Shown: positions 1 through 9,310 of the stretch, one piece after another
How positions within the stretch are numbered: position 1 is the first letter of the stretch
How the letters are laid out: each line of letters begins with the position of its first letter
NCBI GenBank assembly: GCA_022559985.1
Contig: JAFJTR010000165.1
Coordinates: forward strand, 1 to 25,777
Source of the DNA: Parastagonospora avenae f. sp. tritici 18332-5
Lineage: Eukaryota; Ascomycota; Dothideomycetes; Pleosporales; Phaeosphaeriaceae
Reading direction: 5' to 3'
DNA: 25,777 nt
Notes under the pieces: generated by a model
Told to the model about the DNA's origin: nothing
Seen by the model: only the letters and a program-made list of their open reading frames with translations
The model's database searches: none
Position numbers and translations under genes: made by a program

Positions 1-2
1 CT

Positions 3-1379
3 ATTGCCGTAGTTGCAGAGACTTACGACTTCTTGCCTGTTCACCGCCGCCTCCGCTGCGGTCCCCATACACTCAACCTCATTGGGCAGACGCTCCTTTA
101 GGGTAAGAATCAACAAGCGTATGACAATGCACCTAAGGAGCTCAGCGAGGAGGTAAGGTTTATGAGAGAGTGGCGTAAAGATGGTCCCCTCAGCGTGCTG
201 CTTGATGTTATTAACTACGTTAAAACACCACAGCAGCATGAGCTTTTTGTTAACTTTCAACACCGCGCTAACGCTAACTTATCCGCTAAAGATCATAAGA
301 TTCTTAAGGTTGTTAAGCCTGTCGTTACGCGTTGGAACTCATACTTTAGCTGCTTTGAGCGCGCAGTTATGCTGCAGTCTGCAGTCAGCGCTTACTGTCA
401 ACTTCATGTTACCAACACTGCTAACGCGGACGCCTACGCCGCTGCAAGCGGCAACAAAGAGCCTAACGCGCAGCGTTGGATGAGATCAGGTGGTCTTACT
501 GCGGCTGATTGGCAGACTGTCAACGAGTATCTTGCAATGCTACGACCGCTAAAGTTAGCAACAAAGCGCCTTAAAGGTCGCGGTACTTATAAGCGATTTA
601 GCTCACTTGCTGAGGTAATACCCGTCTTCGAGACTATCTTATCTAGTTTCGAGGAGCGCATAGAGTCCTACAGCGGCGTCAATTACAACGAACCTGGCGC
701 GCCAGAGGACCACATTGCCATTAACCTCCGCGCTGCCTGGGCAAAGGCGAACGAGTACTTCTCTAAGCTCGATGACTCCCCCGCCTACTATGCTGCCACC
801 TCTCTCCATCCAGCGTACAAACACTACTGCGACAATGCGTGGAAGCATAAACCAGAGTGGTTGGCAGCTGCTCAGTCGGCGTTTCAGACCCTTTAGGGCA
901 CGTACAAGGACAACCCAGCGCCGCCGCCAGCGCCAGCAGCACCACAGACGCGTGCAAACAACGACCTCAACGACGCTATCGCATCTATGATAGAGCCTCA
1001 CCATGGCATTGGAGTTTCTAACGATTTGGATGAGTACACGCGCTGGAAACTTGAGCCCTAGGTCCCCTCTGTTGACAATCCAATCACTTATTGGCTCTCA
1101 CGCCGCCGCAACTACCCCAATCTTACGCGCCTCGCGCTCGATGTCTTATCTATACCCGCCTCCAGTTGCGACTGTGAGCGTATGTTTAGTGAGCTTAGCG
1201 ATCTTTTGCGGCCAAAAAGGAGGAAGATCTCATCACATTTGCTAGTCGCAATATAGTCAGTACGCGCTTAGTTGCGGGCTGGTTTTGGTGTTGAAGGAGA
1301 GACTGCAGCGTCTCTACTCAGCGACGAGGCAATTAACTTCATGTACAACTTAGGGGATTAGCACGATAGCGAAGCCTAA
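3..1379 (+). pseudogene. hAT-family transposase relic, 5'-truncated by the window edge
   Basis: One reading frame runs from position 3 to a TAA at 1377-1379 and encodes the C-terminal half of a fungal hAT transposase. It contains the RRLRCGPHTLNL segment near 45-80, the WRKDGPL segment near 172-192, and the C-terminal hAT dimerisation region near 1110-1215, including NYPNLTRLALDVLS and SCDCERMFSELSDLL. Six in-frame stops interrupt it (99, 894, 1059, 1254, 1269, 1359). All are TAG, several at places where the family has Trp, and there is no frameshift. This fits point mutation of TGG or CAG rather than random decay, as expected from RIP acting on CpA. The N-terminal zinc finger and the catalytic first half lie outside the window. 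I did not find convincing terminal inverted repeats downstream. The copy cannot make transposase. Confidence 0.85.
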
Positions 1380-2060
1380 TTTGTATGTAAAAAAGCGATC
1401 AGTTTAAATTAGTTTCCTAATTAGTTTAGTTCGAGCCTTGCTAGGAGACAGTTCAATCAGTTTGTTCGAAATTTTTGGCCTCCTTCTTGCAGTTCAATTC
1501 AAGCCAAGGGCTCCAAACTGACTGGACGGATTGTTGACATGTCTGTGCATACCTTCGGCAAAGTCTGAGCCATGCCCGTGTCCAAAGTGGAGGTGCAGTG
1601 GCAAGTCCGTGTCGTCATGTTATTGTCACGTAATCAGAGAAGGGCTGGTGCAAAGCCAAAGAGAGATGACTGCTGGGGCCGTATGCGCAGTTCAGTTGGC
1701 TGACATTTGGGCATGGGGGCGCGAAGTCTGCGCTAGTAACACAACATGACGGAAGATTTTCGGGTGGCTGACAATGGTCCTAGAATGCCGCAGTCGCATT
1801 TGCGTTTGTGTCCAGGTAAATCCCGTCTTCCGGCGCTAACAACGTCGCCATTCGCTCCGCCCCGTATTGTCAGCCTGCTTCTTTCACAAAGCAATGTGGT
1901 CAATACGCTCGTATGTTGACATTCTACTCGCATTTCCATTCTGATCCCAGCCTCTATATGAGTTTGCGGCCAACGTTTCAAAGCTCGTTTTTTCAATACC
2001 TCATTTCCACTCACCAACACAAACGAGTGGATACACCAGACACTCGTCTAACCCTTCCTT
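1380..2060. promoter_or_regulatory. Intergenic region and likely promoter of the ATP-grasp gene
   Basis: No supported gene lies here. The first part (about 1380-1500) is AT-rich and is probably the 3' flank of the hAT relic. The second part is the probable promoter of the ATP-grasp gene. It holds three exact copies of GGCTGACA: 1698-1705 and 1766-1773 on the plus strand, and 1868-1875 on the minus strand (read as TGTCAGCC). A TATA-like CTATATG lies near 1954, about 105 bp before the ATG. The same octamer occurs in two other promoters of the window. Its function is inferred. Confidence 0.5.
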
Positions 2061-3476
2061 ATGCCTCCTCGAATCCCTAATGTGGAAATAGATCGAACTC
2101 TGCATGATCTATATTCTCTAGATGGCGGCGACCCGAGCGAAGTCGCACATGTTATTGCCCTTTGTCCCCCGAACGGATCGGTATCCTCATCGTTACCCGA
2201 AAGTACGAAATACACATTCCAGTCTCCTCTGCCACCAAAACTCGACAGCGAATTTATCGCAAGAATTTGCTTAGGTAATGGTTCACAGAACCACGCCTTC
2301 GCAGCGGGCCCAATACAGCTCTATTTATTCGACATTGATGCTCCCATAACCGAGTCCCAGCATGGCGTTACAGAAAGCCCACCTGCGGCGCATACAGACG
2401 CTCAACGGACCTTTGAGTCTCTCATTCCGGCTCAGCGTCCGAATCTCTCGTTCATTCCCAACCCCACTGGGTTTAAGCCCACACCTGGAGTCAAGATCTC
2501 ACCCTACCCTCCGCTTGATTTCCTCGATGAGCACCTCACCATTATCAAGCAAGACGTGCACTACGGTCTCATGTCAAAGCGCGATCTCGCGTTGTCTGGC
2601 TTACCCTCACCTCAAACTCAAGTGATTGAGTCGACCCTCTGCCCGGCAGACGTACTGCACGACGATGTAGTCGAGGCTGAAGCACGACGCATCGTCGAAG
2701 TAATACAGGATCGACCCACACCCTTTGTAGTCAAATTCCCGCAATCTTTAGCAGGTCAAGGTGTCTTAGTCGTACGGACTGAAACTATTAAGGTTCAGCG
2801 AACGAAACTTTTCGAGGTGGAGGTCACCCGCATGCTACGCCGTCTAACTCCACAAAATCAACACCTCAGACCTGTCAGTCTTCTGATCCAGCATTTCGTC
2901 GAAGGCGACACAAAAAACCAGTCCATGTTCATCACCAAATCGGGCAGAGCAGTGTTTATCTGCACTGCAGAACAATTCTTGGACGCGGACGGTCTTTACC
3001 GTGCGAGCATCATCGACTACGAGCACCAGAGTAGATATAAAAAGGAATATATCGATGTCATTAACAGAGCCGCCTCTTACTGTCATTCAAAAGGTTACTG
3101 GGGCCCTTTGGGGTGTGACGTTATGACCGATGCTGCTGGACACCAACAGATCGTCGACCTGAATGTTCGCATCACCGGGGACTATTTCATGGGACTGCTG
3201 AAGGGTCATTTTCATGAAAGGCGCGGATTCCGATATTCCTACTTGATCAACTCCTTAGCTGTCCTTGGAAACAGAGATTCGTTCGAGGAAACGTTTGAGA
3301 AAGAGTTAGTCGAGGGTCGCATGGTGATAGTAGGGTGGTCAAGAGGAAGAATGGGTAGACATGAGTACAGCATTGGCTCGGTCATCTTTGGGGGGACTGA
3401 CCATGAGCATTGTCTGGAACTAGCGGATCGTATCAACGAGATTGCGCTTCCAAAGCCTCAACAAGAGCAGCCATAA
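2061..3476 (+). CDS. ATP-grasp domain protein (fungal solid-state-culture-specific type)
   Basis: This is an intronless frame of 471 residues with a clear ATG. The C-terminal two thirds resemble ATP-grasp ligases of the fungal 'solid-state culture-specific ATP-grasp' family. Visible features are a probable ATP-binding Lys225 in VVKFPQSLAGQGV (223-235), the QHFVEG segment (277-282) in the adenine-contacting position, GPLGCDVM (348-355), and the Mg-ligand-type DLNVR motif (366-370, Asp366, Asn368, Arg370) followed by TGDYFMG. ATP-grasp enzymes activate a carboxylate as acylphosphate and join it to an amine or another nucleophile. The substrate cannot be read here. The N-terminal 150 residues carry no motif I recognise. 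Its promoter has three copies of the GGCTGACA motif found before the PKS-NRPS, which suggests co-regulation and a tailoring role. That link is inference. Confidence 0.85.
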   Translation: MPPRIPNVEIDRTLHDLYSLDGGDPSEVAHVIALCPPNGSVSSSLPESTKYTFQSPLPPKLDSEFIARICLGNGSQNHAFAAGPIQLYLFDIDAPITESQHGVTESPPAAHTDAQRTFESLIPAQRPNLSFIPNPTGFKPTPGVKISPYPPLDFLDEHLTIIKQDVHYGLMSKRDLALSGLPSPQTQVIESTLCPADVLHDDVVEAEARRIVEVIQDRPTPFVVKFPQSLAGQGVLVVRTETIKVQRTKLFEVEVTRMLRRLTPQNQHLRPVSLLIQHFVEGDTKNQSMFITKSGRAVFICTAEQFLDADGLYRASIIDYEHQSRYKKEYIDVINRAASYCHSKGYWGPLGCDVMTDAAGHQQIVDLNVRITGDYFMGLLKGHFHERRGFRYSYLINSLAVLGNRDSFEETFEKELVEGRMVIVGWSRGRMGRHEYSIGSVIFGGTDHEHCLELADRINEIALPKPQQEQP

Positions 3477-4372
3477 CCGCGGTTTATCCTCTCGCTCTCT
3501 ACATACGACCTGGAACAATCTCTCGCTGTATTATTGCTGGTCTTCGTTTAGATATTACGATCGTGTTTCCTGCTTCACAGTCTCCCACATGCGTTACATT
3601 GATGCGACAATGGTCGAGCTGGTCCATGATTCTGTTACTATCTTACGACTTTATTGACAGAGGGCTGCTTGACGCTATGTACTATCATTCACACGTCGAT
3701 CAGTTCAGTGTTCTTGATATATCACTACCTCTTTGAGGATGCCCGACTTGTAGGTGCAGACCCATGTTAACTTCCTGCAACACGGACGAACACCTCACTA
3801 GGCAGCGGAAAATTTCGTGGCCGCCCTGCACCTACAGTATAAGCTGATAGTTATTAGAAGTAAACTTATCATAAGTTTTTAGAGAGGCTTGGATGTATTC
3901 GCAGCTTTAAGATACTGCCGGGTCACAAGTATCGTCAAGAGCTCAGCTACGCGATGAGGCGCACTGATCTCGGTCACGCGGTCAGACGCGCTGATCGCGG
4001 CGCCCGAGCAGCGCTCAGACCAGAACCCCTGAGCCCATCTCTTCTGTAGTTCTCCTCCGTATCAATCAAGTCAACATCACCGTACAGAATGCATTCATAG
4101 TTATCGTTATTTCCTTTCACTAGTGAGCCTCCCAACAATAAGCTACCTTTTTGCCTCCTCTCGTTAGAAAAGGCAGGCACGAATTTTGCCGGCGCCTGGT
4201 GACCCAAACTGGCTGTGATCGACCACTTTTCTTTCGGAAAACAAGTCGATCACCCATTGAATACTCCGTCAATGCGTCTTGTAAGGCAAGCCTTTACAGT
4301 GGTATGGCACCGAAGTTTTTGACACTTAAATCATGAGATTGAATCGCACTCAGCTACAGCACCTTCACGGGT
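3477..4372. other. Intergenic region between convergent ATP-grasp and SDR genes
   Basis: This stretch of about 900 bp lies between the 3' ends of two convergent genes. I see no coding potential: the open frames here are short, carry no recognisable motif and end in atypical ways. It contains the small inverted repeat described separately at 3749-3836. A GC-rich patch near 3955-4020 has imperfect repeats of GCGC(AC)TGATC. No RNA gene was recognised. Confidence 0.5.
3749..3836. repeat. Short inverted repeat, 11-bp arms
   Basis: TGTAGGTGCAG at 3749-3759 is matched by its exact reverse complement CTGCACCTACA at 3826-3836, with 66 bp between the arms. It could be a remnant of a small non-autonomous element or part of a transcript 3' end. 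No target-site duplication is evident. Confidence 0.35.
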
Positions 4373-5372
4373 TCATTGTCTTCTTTCTTGTACAATAATT
4401 TCCAGCTCATGCATCCCGAATCTTCTGTACATAACGAAATCGAGCATCCACTCTCCGAACATTGACAGCTTGTGAAGCATTGCTGACATTCCGCCATAAT
4501 AAAACCAGTCCGATCTTCCGATCCAATTCCTCCAAAACAGATTTACCTCTGGCCGAAGCGCATTGTCTACCAACTTGTCCGCAAAAACTTCCGTCGGCAT
4601 CGGGTTAGACGATTTCTTTTGTGAGAATCCTAACCTAGCTTCATACAAATGCTTCACGCAAAGGTACAAGCTGGATTGAGGTAACTTGGATGATGAGGCG
4701 GCACCTATGTTGCTTTTGACCGTACCAGCCATGACGACCTGCACACGAACACCGAACGGTCGAAGTTCGGTGCGAAGAGTGCGCGAATACGAAGCTAACG
4801 CAGCTTTGCTACTCGCGTACACAGAACCGAAGACATACGGAATGAGCGACGAAATTGAGGCCACGTTGATAATCAGGCCTTGGGCGGGGATGAGTAGGTC
4901 TACGAAAGCGGAGACCATTGCCATCACTCCGAAGACATTGATTTCGTAGACATCCCGGGCATCATCGAGATCTACATCTGTAGCCGGCATAGTGAGTCCA
5001 CGCCCACTGAATTCTTTTTATTAGCATGCACGTTAAAGCAAGAGCTCGAGACGCACGCGTTGTTGATGAGAATGTCTAGTTTGCCACCAGCAAGGTTCCC
5101 AACCAATTCTCGACAAGTTTTGATGCTTGCGGCATCTGTTACGTCAAGTGCAACAGCGTCCATCCCTTGTTTGCGAAACTCCTCCAGTAACTCTGGTCTT
5201 CGAGCCGTTGCTATTACACGGTATCCGCGCTGGTGAAACTCTTTGGCTACTGCATAGCCAATGCCACCTGGACTACACCTGCTCATCTTAGCCATGCACA
5301 AAGGGGGTGTTCAGCCTCAAACTCGACTCACCCTGTCACGAGGACACTCTTTTGTGCAAATGGTCTGGTCAT
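4373..5372 (-). CDS. Short-chain dehydrogenase/reductase, AYR1-like (three exons)
   Basis: I reconstruct three exons: 5372-5332, 5278-5057 and 5006-4373, with introns of 53 nt (5331-5279) and 50 nt (5056-5007). The result is 298 residues, the usual length for fungal AYR1-like reductases (1-acyldihydroxyacetone-phosphate reductase family). The first junction restores the Rossmann motif VLVTGCSPGGIG (residues 10-21). The second restores NNAG (86-89). Catalytic residues are Ser138, Tyr151 and Lys155 (YASSK). NINVFG-type helix 4 sequence (YEINVFG) is present. The family uses NAD(P)H to reduce ketones. The substrate is unknown here; it may be lipid metabolism or tailoring of the PKS-NRPS product. 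It is divergent from the 2EXR gene, and one GGCTGACA copy lies between them. The ATG has A at -3. Confidence 0.88.
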
Positions 5373-5824
5373 CGTGGGCTTTGGTAGAATGGAGACGTCG
5401 GGGACAAAACGCAAAAGTAACCCACAAATGATGAGGCGCGAACGTTCTAGCTGCCCTATGTGTACCTACCCATAGTCTCCTGAAAGGATGCTCTCGCTCC
5501 AACATTGTCTGGAATTTCCCGATTCGTATAAATGTCATCCTCAACCCAGGTGGGATCCGAATTTCCTGTGCCACATGGGTGCAGCTGACGCCCGCCTGTC
5601 AGCCAAACGCCCTACTCCGGTCATGAAAACACCACTGACGTCATTAAAGGATTACGTAATGTGAGCGCAGGCGCAGCTGCACACCAAAGGGCGTTAGCTC
5701 TTTCTTGTCCAAACACGGCCCCCAAGACTGCGGTAGACCTGACTTGCTGGACGACTTTCTACCAGACCCCAAATCAGGAGTACGGATTCTCGATGTTGAC
5801 TTGACGACCTCTACTCCCATAAAA
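5373..5824. promoter_or_regulatory. Divergent promoter between SDR and 2EXR genes, with one GGCTGACA site
   Basis: This gap of about 450 bp separates two divergently transcribed starts. It contains TGTCAGCC at 5597-5604, which is GGCTGACA on the minus strand, the same octamer found before the ATP-grasp gene and in the hydrolase/PKS-NRPS promoter. A near-match, AGCTGACG, lies just upstream at about 5583. No gene is supported in the gap. Confidence 0.45.
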
Positions 5825-7010
5825 ATGCCAGCTTCAAACAAAACTCACCTTGAACCTATCAACTTCGATCAAGATAATACGCCCAACCCACAAGCTACTT
5901 TCCCACTGTTCCCACTGCTGCCGAAGGAATTACGTTTCAAAATATGGCGACATGCTCTGGGGCGAAATCGAATGATCCAACCAGATCAAGGCCCGAGACG
6001 AAATCATGCTTTTACGTTTTCCCTATGATGGAGGACAGCCTCCCAACGCAGATACCTTGGCGCTCATAAGGAACGACCAACCAAGATTCTCCACTCTCGT
6101 CTGTGGACACCAGGTTCTAAGTAAGCTCTTGCGGGTGAACAGAGAGTCCAGAGACGAGACCCTTCGGTTCTTTCGAGTTCACATTCCTTGCACATTTGTG
6201 GACGAGAAGGAAGAAGAGCAAGGGAGCGGCACGTTGTACTTCAATCCGGAATTTGACTTTCTGCAGATCACGCCCTCAATCTCAATTGAAGATACCCTGT
6301 TCGACTTCCTCTACCGCATCAAGACGAAGTGGGACCCACACCATATTGGAGTTCTCAAAATTGCCATTGACTTTGGAGGGCTGTTGACCGACGAGTTAGA
6401 CGTCATGGACCCCTCAAACTACGCATCAGACGTTCGATCGAGCGTCGAGAAAGTTTTGGTAGGCCTCCGCGAAGTTTTCCTCGTCTCGACGGTGAGGTTT
6501 GGCCGTCAGCTGTTCAGTTGGAAGAGCAACCTTGGATACCAAGATTATCTTTATAGTCGCTCCTTTCCCATTCACGCTTGCTCGCCTACCTTCAAACGTT
6601 ACAAACGGGATCCACGCGCCGTCGGAAACGATCTGAAAAAGACAGTCATTGGCACCGGTGACAACAAGGAAGCTGTTCACAAATGGCTGCAAATACTTTC
6701 AAAGTTTCGCGTCTCTGCTCCGGAGATTGAGTATAGGTTTCTTTTGAGATACGATTCAGTTTTGGACTCTGGTAGAATTGTCGACCGACGAGGAGCCGAG
6801 CAGTGTATACAAAAGGAGACCGAAGAATGGGAGAAAAGGTCGAATGGTCGATACCGCGATGATGTTCCAGAACAGCTGGTGAGACCGGCGTTTGGTTTCT
6901 GGCTCTTCCCTCTAGACGCACTTGACAGTCCCGTCGTAGACCAACCTTCGGTGCTTCACATGCTAGACTTGTCGAGCTATGTACCTGAGCTCGGGTGTAT
7001 TGAGTTGTAG
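5825..7010 (+). pseudogene. 2EXR-domain protein gene with a one-base frameshift
   Basis: The ATG at 5825 (A at -3) opens a frame encoding the 2EXR core, LFPLLPKELRFKIWRHAL, at about residues 27-46. This fungal domain is F-box-like, and its function is poorly known. The frame hits TGA at 6026 just after the C-run in TTTTCCC (about 6018-6024). The rest of the protein continues in the next frame to TAG at 7008-7010, including the family's LLRVNRESRDETLRFF segment near 6125-6175. Without one base in that run the gene would have 394 codons, a normal length. No plausible intron spans the break. It is either a sequencing or assembly indel in a homopolymer or a recent disabling mutation. Nothing links the protein to chemistry; it may be a bystander of the cluster. 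Confidence 0.75.
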
Positions 7011-7428
7011 ACAGTTGCAAATATGGTTGAGAAAAGCTTTTCGAGTCTAAATAGTTACATGAACATGATGATGAGATACCCACATGTAATGCTACGGTTG
7101 TTACTAGACGTTAGTCCGTCACAGACTGCAAGTTCTCTAAGAAGTACATTTCCAGCGACACAGGCCTCATGACTGGCGAAGAAGGACAACAATTAGACTC
7201 AGTCCTAGTAAAAGGGTCTCGAAGCGGGTAGCGGTGAAGGCCTCGGGAGATGCGGGCTACAAGATCTTGGGAAGAACGATGACGAGACACAGCACCAATA
7301 ATTATCATGAGAGCGAAAGGTGTGCATGAGACTTTAGAACTTTAGAAAGATGTGTATGGCGTGGTGTAGAGTTCTTGGGATCAGTTAAGAGTACCTTTGA
7401 TGATGATAATCAATTGGCTTCCTCAAAA
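7011..7428. other. Intergenic region between convergent 2EXR and hydrolase genes
   Basis: This holds the 3' flanks of two convergent genes. I see no coding potential, RNA gene, or notable repeat other than a short ACTTTAGA duplication near 7330-7345. Confidence 0.45.
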
Positions 7429-8208
7429 CTACTCCCGTCTGCCAAACAGTGCTAATAGTTCCTCTTCATCTTGAACTGCTCGGTACCCTTCCGCTTTGCT
7501 CGAATCGTCTACTCTAGCAATCAGATTTGCTAGTTTGACTACATCGATCTTCGATCTTGGCACCACGTGCCCGTCCCGGTAATTCATTGTTTCCGTCTTC
7601 TCCTTCGCGCACATGCTCTGCAACCTTTTCCCTTCATCATACCAAATGTCTTTTACACCCGATGCCTGAACAGTATAACCTGGGAATTTAAGGTCCTCCC
7701 TACCCAATGCTAATGATAGCGAAGCGATCATGTGTTCTACCTCGTCCAATTGTTCTGTGTTCCCACTAGTATTTGCGCCAATCGATACCACGAATCGAAG
7801 GTTTGGAAAGATAGAAAGACCCAAGAGGCGCAGGGAGAGCATCGCCAAAGATACCATAGCACCCTGACTGAAGCCAAGAAATGCTACCACGTCACTGGGA
7901 TTCACATTTTGATCCTCCAATTCGGAAGAGATGTACTTGGCTACGCCGAGCAGTTCGGTGGCGCGCAAAGATGAGGATAGATTGGGCGCAAGCCACCGGT
8001 AGTAGTTTGGCATGTCGGCGAAGAACGGCAGTATGCCTGGGCCGGGCGCACTTGGAATAGGCGCGTCGATTCTGACGAGGTCGTATGTCGCTGCGAGTGA
8101 TCTTGCGAGGGTGTGTGTTTGAATGCCAAATATATCAGAAGAGCTTCCGGAGCCGTGCAAGAGAAGCATGACAGGCTTCTTGACCTTTGTCCTGATGTTG
8201 CGCATCAT
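7429..8208 (-). CDS. FSH1-family serine hydrolase (LovG-like candidate thioesterase)
   Basis: A frame on the minus strand gives 259 residues from the first ATG at 8208 (an ATG-ATG pair). The frame is open further upstream but has no ATG there. It matches the FSH1 alpha/beta-hydrolase family (PF03959): oxyanion-type LLLHGSG (about 15-21), nucleophile elbow GFSQG with Ser114 (112-116), a candidate Asp near 187, and the catalytic His214 in DGHVVP. In known fungal pathways, members such as LovG release polyketides from HR-PKSs by thioester hydrolysis. This gene is head-to-head with the PKS-NRPS and shares its promoter, and that enzyme lacks its own release domain. A role as trans-acting release enzyme or editor is therefore a strong inference. 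Length is normal for the family. Confidence 0.88.
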   Translation of the reverse strand: MMRNIRTKVKKPVMLLLHGSGSSSDIFGIQTHTLARSLAATYDLVRIDAPIPSAPGPGILPFFADMPNYYRWLAPNLSSSLRATELLGVAKYISSELEDQNVNPSDVVAFLGFSQGAMVSLAMLSLRLLGLSIFPNLRFVVSIGANTSGNTEQLDEVEHMIASLSLALGREDLKFPGYTVQASGVKDIWYDEGKRLQSMCAKEKTETMNYRDGHVVPRSKIDVVKLANLIARVDDSSKAEGYRAVQDEEELLALFGRRE

Positions 8209-9310
8209 GTTCAATGGAGATTTCGCTGTAGACTTGGAATGAATTTGGAGTACGCTGCAGGCTTGCACAATAAGGTTTGCCACTGCTGTGAAGATAGTCT
8301 GGTATGATCTGTATTCTTACGGCGAAACTATATGCTCAAGTGCTTTGTCGGCCACATATATGACTCTTCTTCACGTACCTACGAGACTCTTCGAGGAACA
8401 AGGTAGGTCATGCCTAGTGCGTCTAGTGGATCGCGTCTCTCATCATTAATGCTGGTAGATGTCATTCACCATTCTTGAGAGCATCAGCACGCTGGGAATG
8501 ACATCATGAAACATATGCTTTGCCATGATGACTGAGCTTCTTTGGCAGCCTTAGCCGCTTTCCAGGCTATGAAGAATGTGGGAGTAGTTGTGGCGTTGTG
8601 TAAAAATGCGAGTAGACCTGGCAAGCCTTCTTGGCTGATTGGCGTACCTGCATGGCTCCGATGGGCCCAGGCTGACCATGTCCTCGTTAGCATGGGTTGT
8701 GGTCATCTTCCAAGGTTGATTAGTCCGGCCAAGAAACATCGCAGAGGAGTTCAGCAGAGTGTGATTTTAGGGCTGACAGTATGGCTGACAGTCTCCATGG
8801 CTGACATGATCAAAGCACAGTACGTGAGACTGCCTGACTGTCCGCAGCGAGAGATCCGCACGCCGTAAATAGAAACGCAGCCTCGGCACTCAGGATGGCG
8901 ATTGGCTCGCTTGTTGTTATCGCAAAGCTGAAACTCGCCCCATCTTTTGCACTTACCACCCTCAAGCTAACACCAAGGCAAGCCGAGGGGCCGCCTGAAA
9001 AATACCTTTTCGTGTATGGGAGGACGCGATTGTATTGTTGTGGCTTCGGAGGATGGTAGTTAGTCACCAATGTCGTCATTCATCGCATCACCACGCGCTT
9101 GGTCGCCGGTTGACATGCCTAACGTATATCCACGATCCACCATCGCAGATTCCACCAGCAATCTCATTTTAAACAGATATTTCCACTCTACGAACAGAAC
9201 TGTATCGTTTCTTGACCTTGAACCACCTCGCTCAACATCCATCATCTCAAAAAATCCACGCTTCGTTGTAGCAAATACCTCAGTCACCACCCAGTCTAAT
9301 TCGTCTCAAT
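8209..9310. promoter_or_regulatory. Bidirectional promoter of hydrolase and PKS-NRPS genes
   Basis: These 1.1 kb separate the divergent starts of the FSH1 hydrolase (8208, -) and the PKS-NRPS (9311, +). I see no gene here. The open frames are short, carry no motifs, and partly overlap the PKS-NRPS start in another frame. The central feature is the triple GGCTGACA array at 8771-8806, with a near-match GGCTGACC at 8670-8677. The region just before the PKS-NRPS ATG is C/T/A-rich, as is common in fungal 5' UTRs. Confidence 0.55.
8771..8806 (+). promoter_or_regulatory. Tandem array of three GGCTGACA motifs
   Basis: Exact GGCTGACA copies lie at 8771-8778, 8783-8790 and 8799-8806, all in the same orientation, with start-to-start spacing of 12 and 16 bp. 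The array sits about 505 bp before the PKS-NRPS ATG and about 560 bp before the hydrolase ATG. A dense array of one octamer in a shared promoter is typical of a binding site for a pathway regulator. The factor is unknown and is not encoded in this window. Confidence 0.55.

Noticed and set aside
1380..1500. Possible hAT terminal inverted repeat after the transposase relic
   Set aside because: The partner end is outside the window and no CAGTG-like end with an 8-bp duplication could be seen.
1531..1749. 72-codon Cys-rich open frame upstream of the ATP-grasp gene
   Set aside because: It has no signal peptide or known fold, it lies in probable promoter DNA, and it overlaps one of the octamer sites (1698-1705). 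It is more likely chance.
3410..3736. 108-codon frame overlapping the end of the ATP-grasp gene
   Set aside because: It is a shadow in another frame that runs into the 3' flank, with no family resemblance.
5233..5475. Frame on the plus strand across the SDR first exon
   Set aside because: The minus-strand reconstruction restores the Rossmann motif and correct phases, so the plus-strand frame is a shadow.
8209..8283. Upstream extension of the hydrolase frame
   Set aside because: The extension begins only with GTG. The first ATG at 8208 gives a normal FSH1 length, so the extension was dropped.
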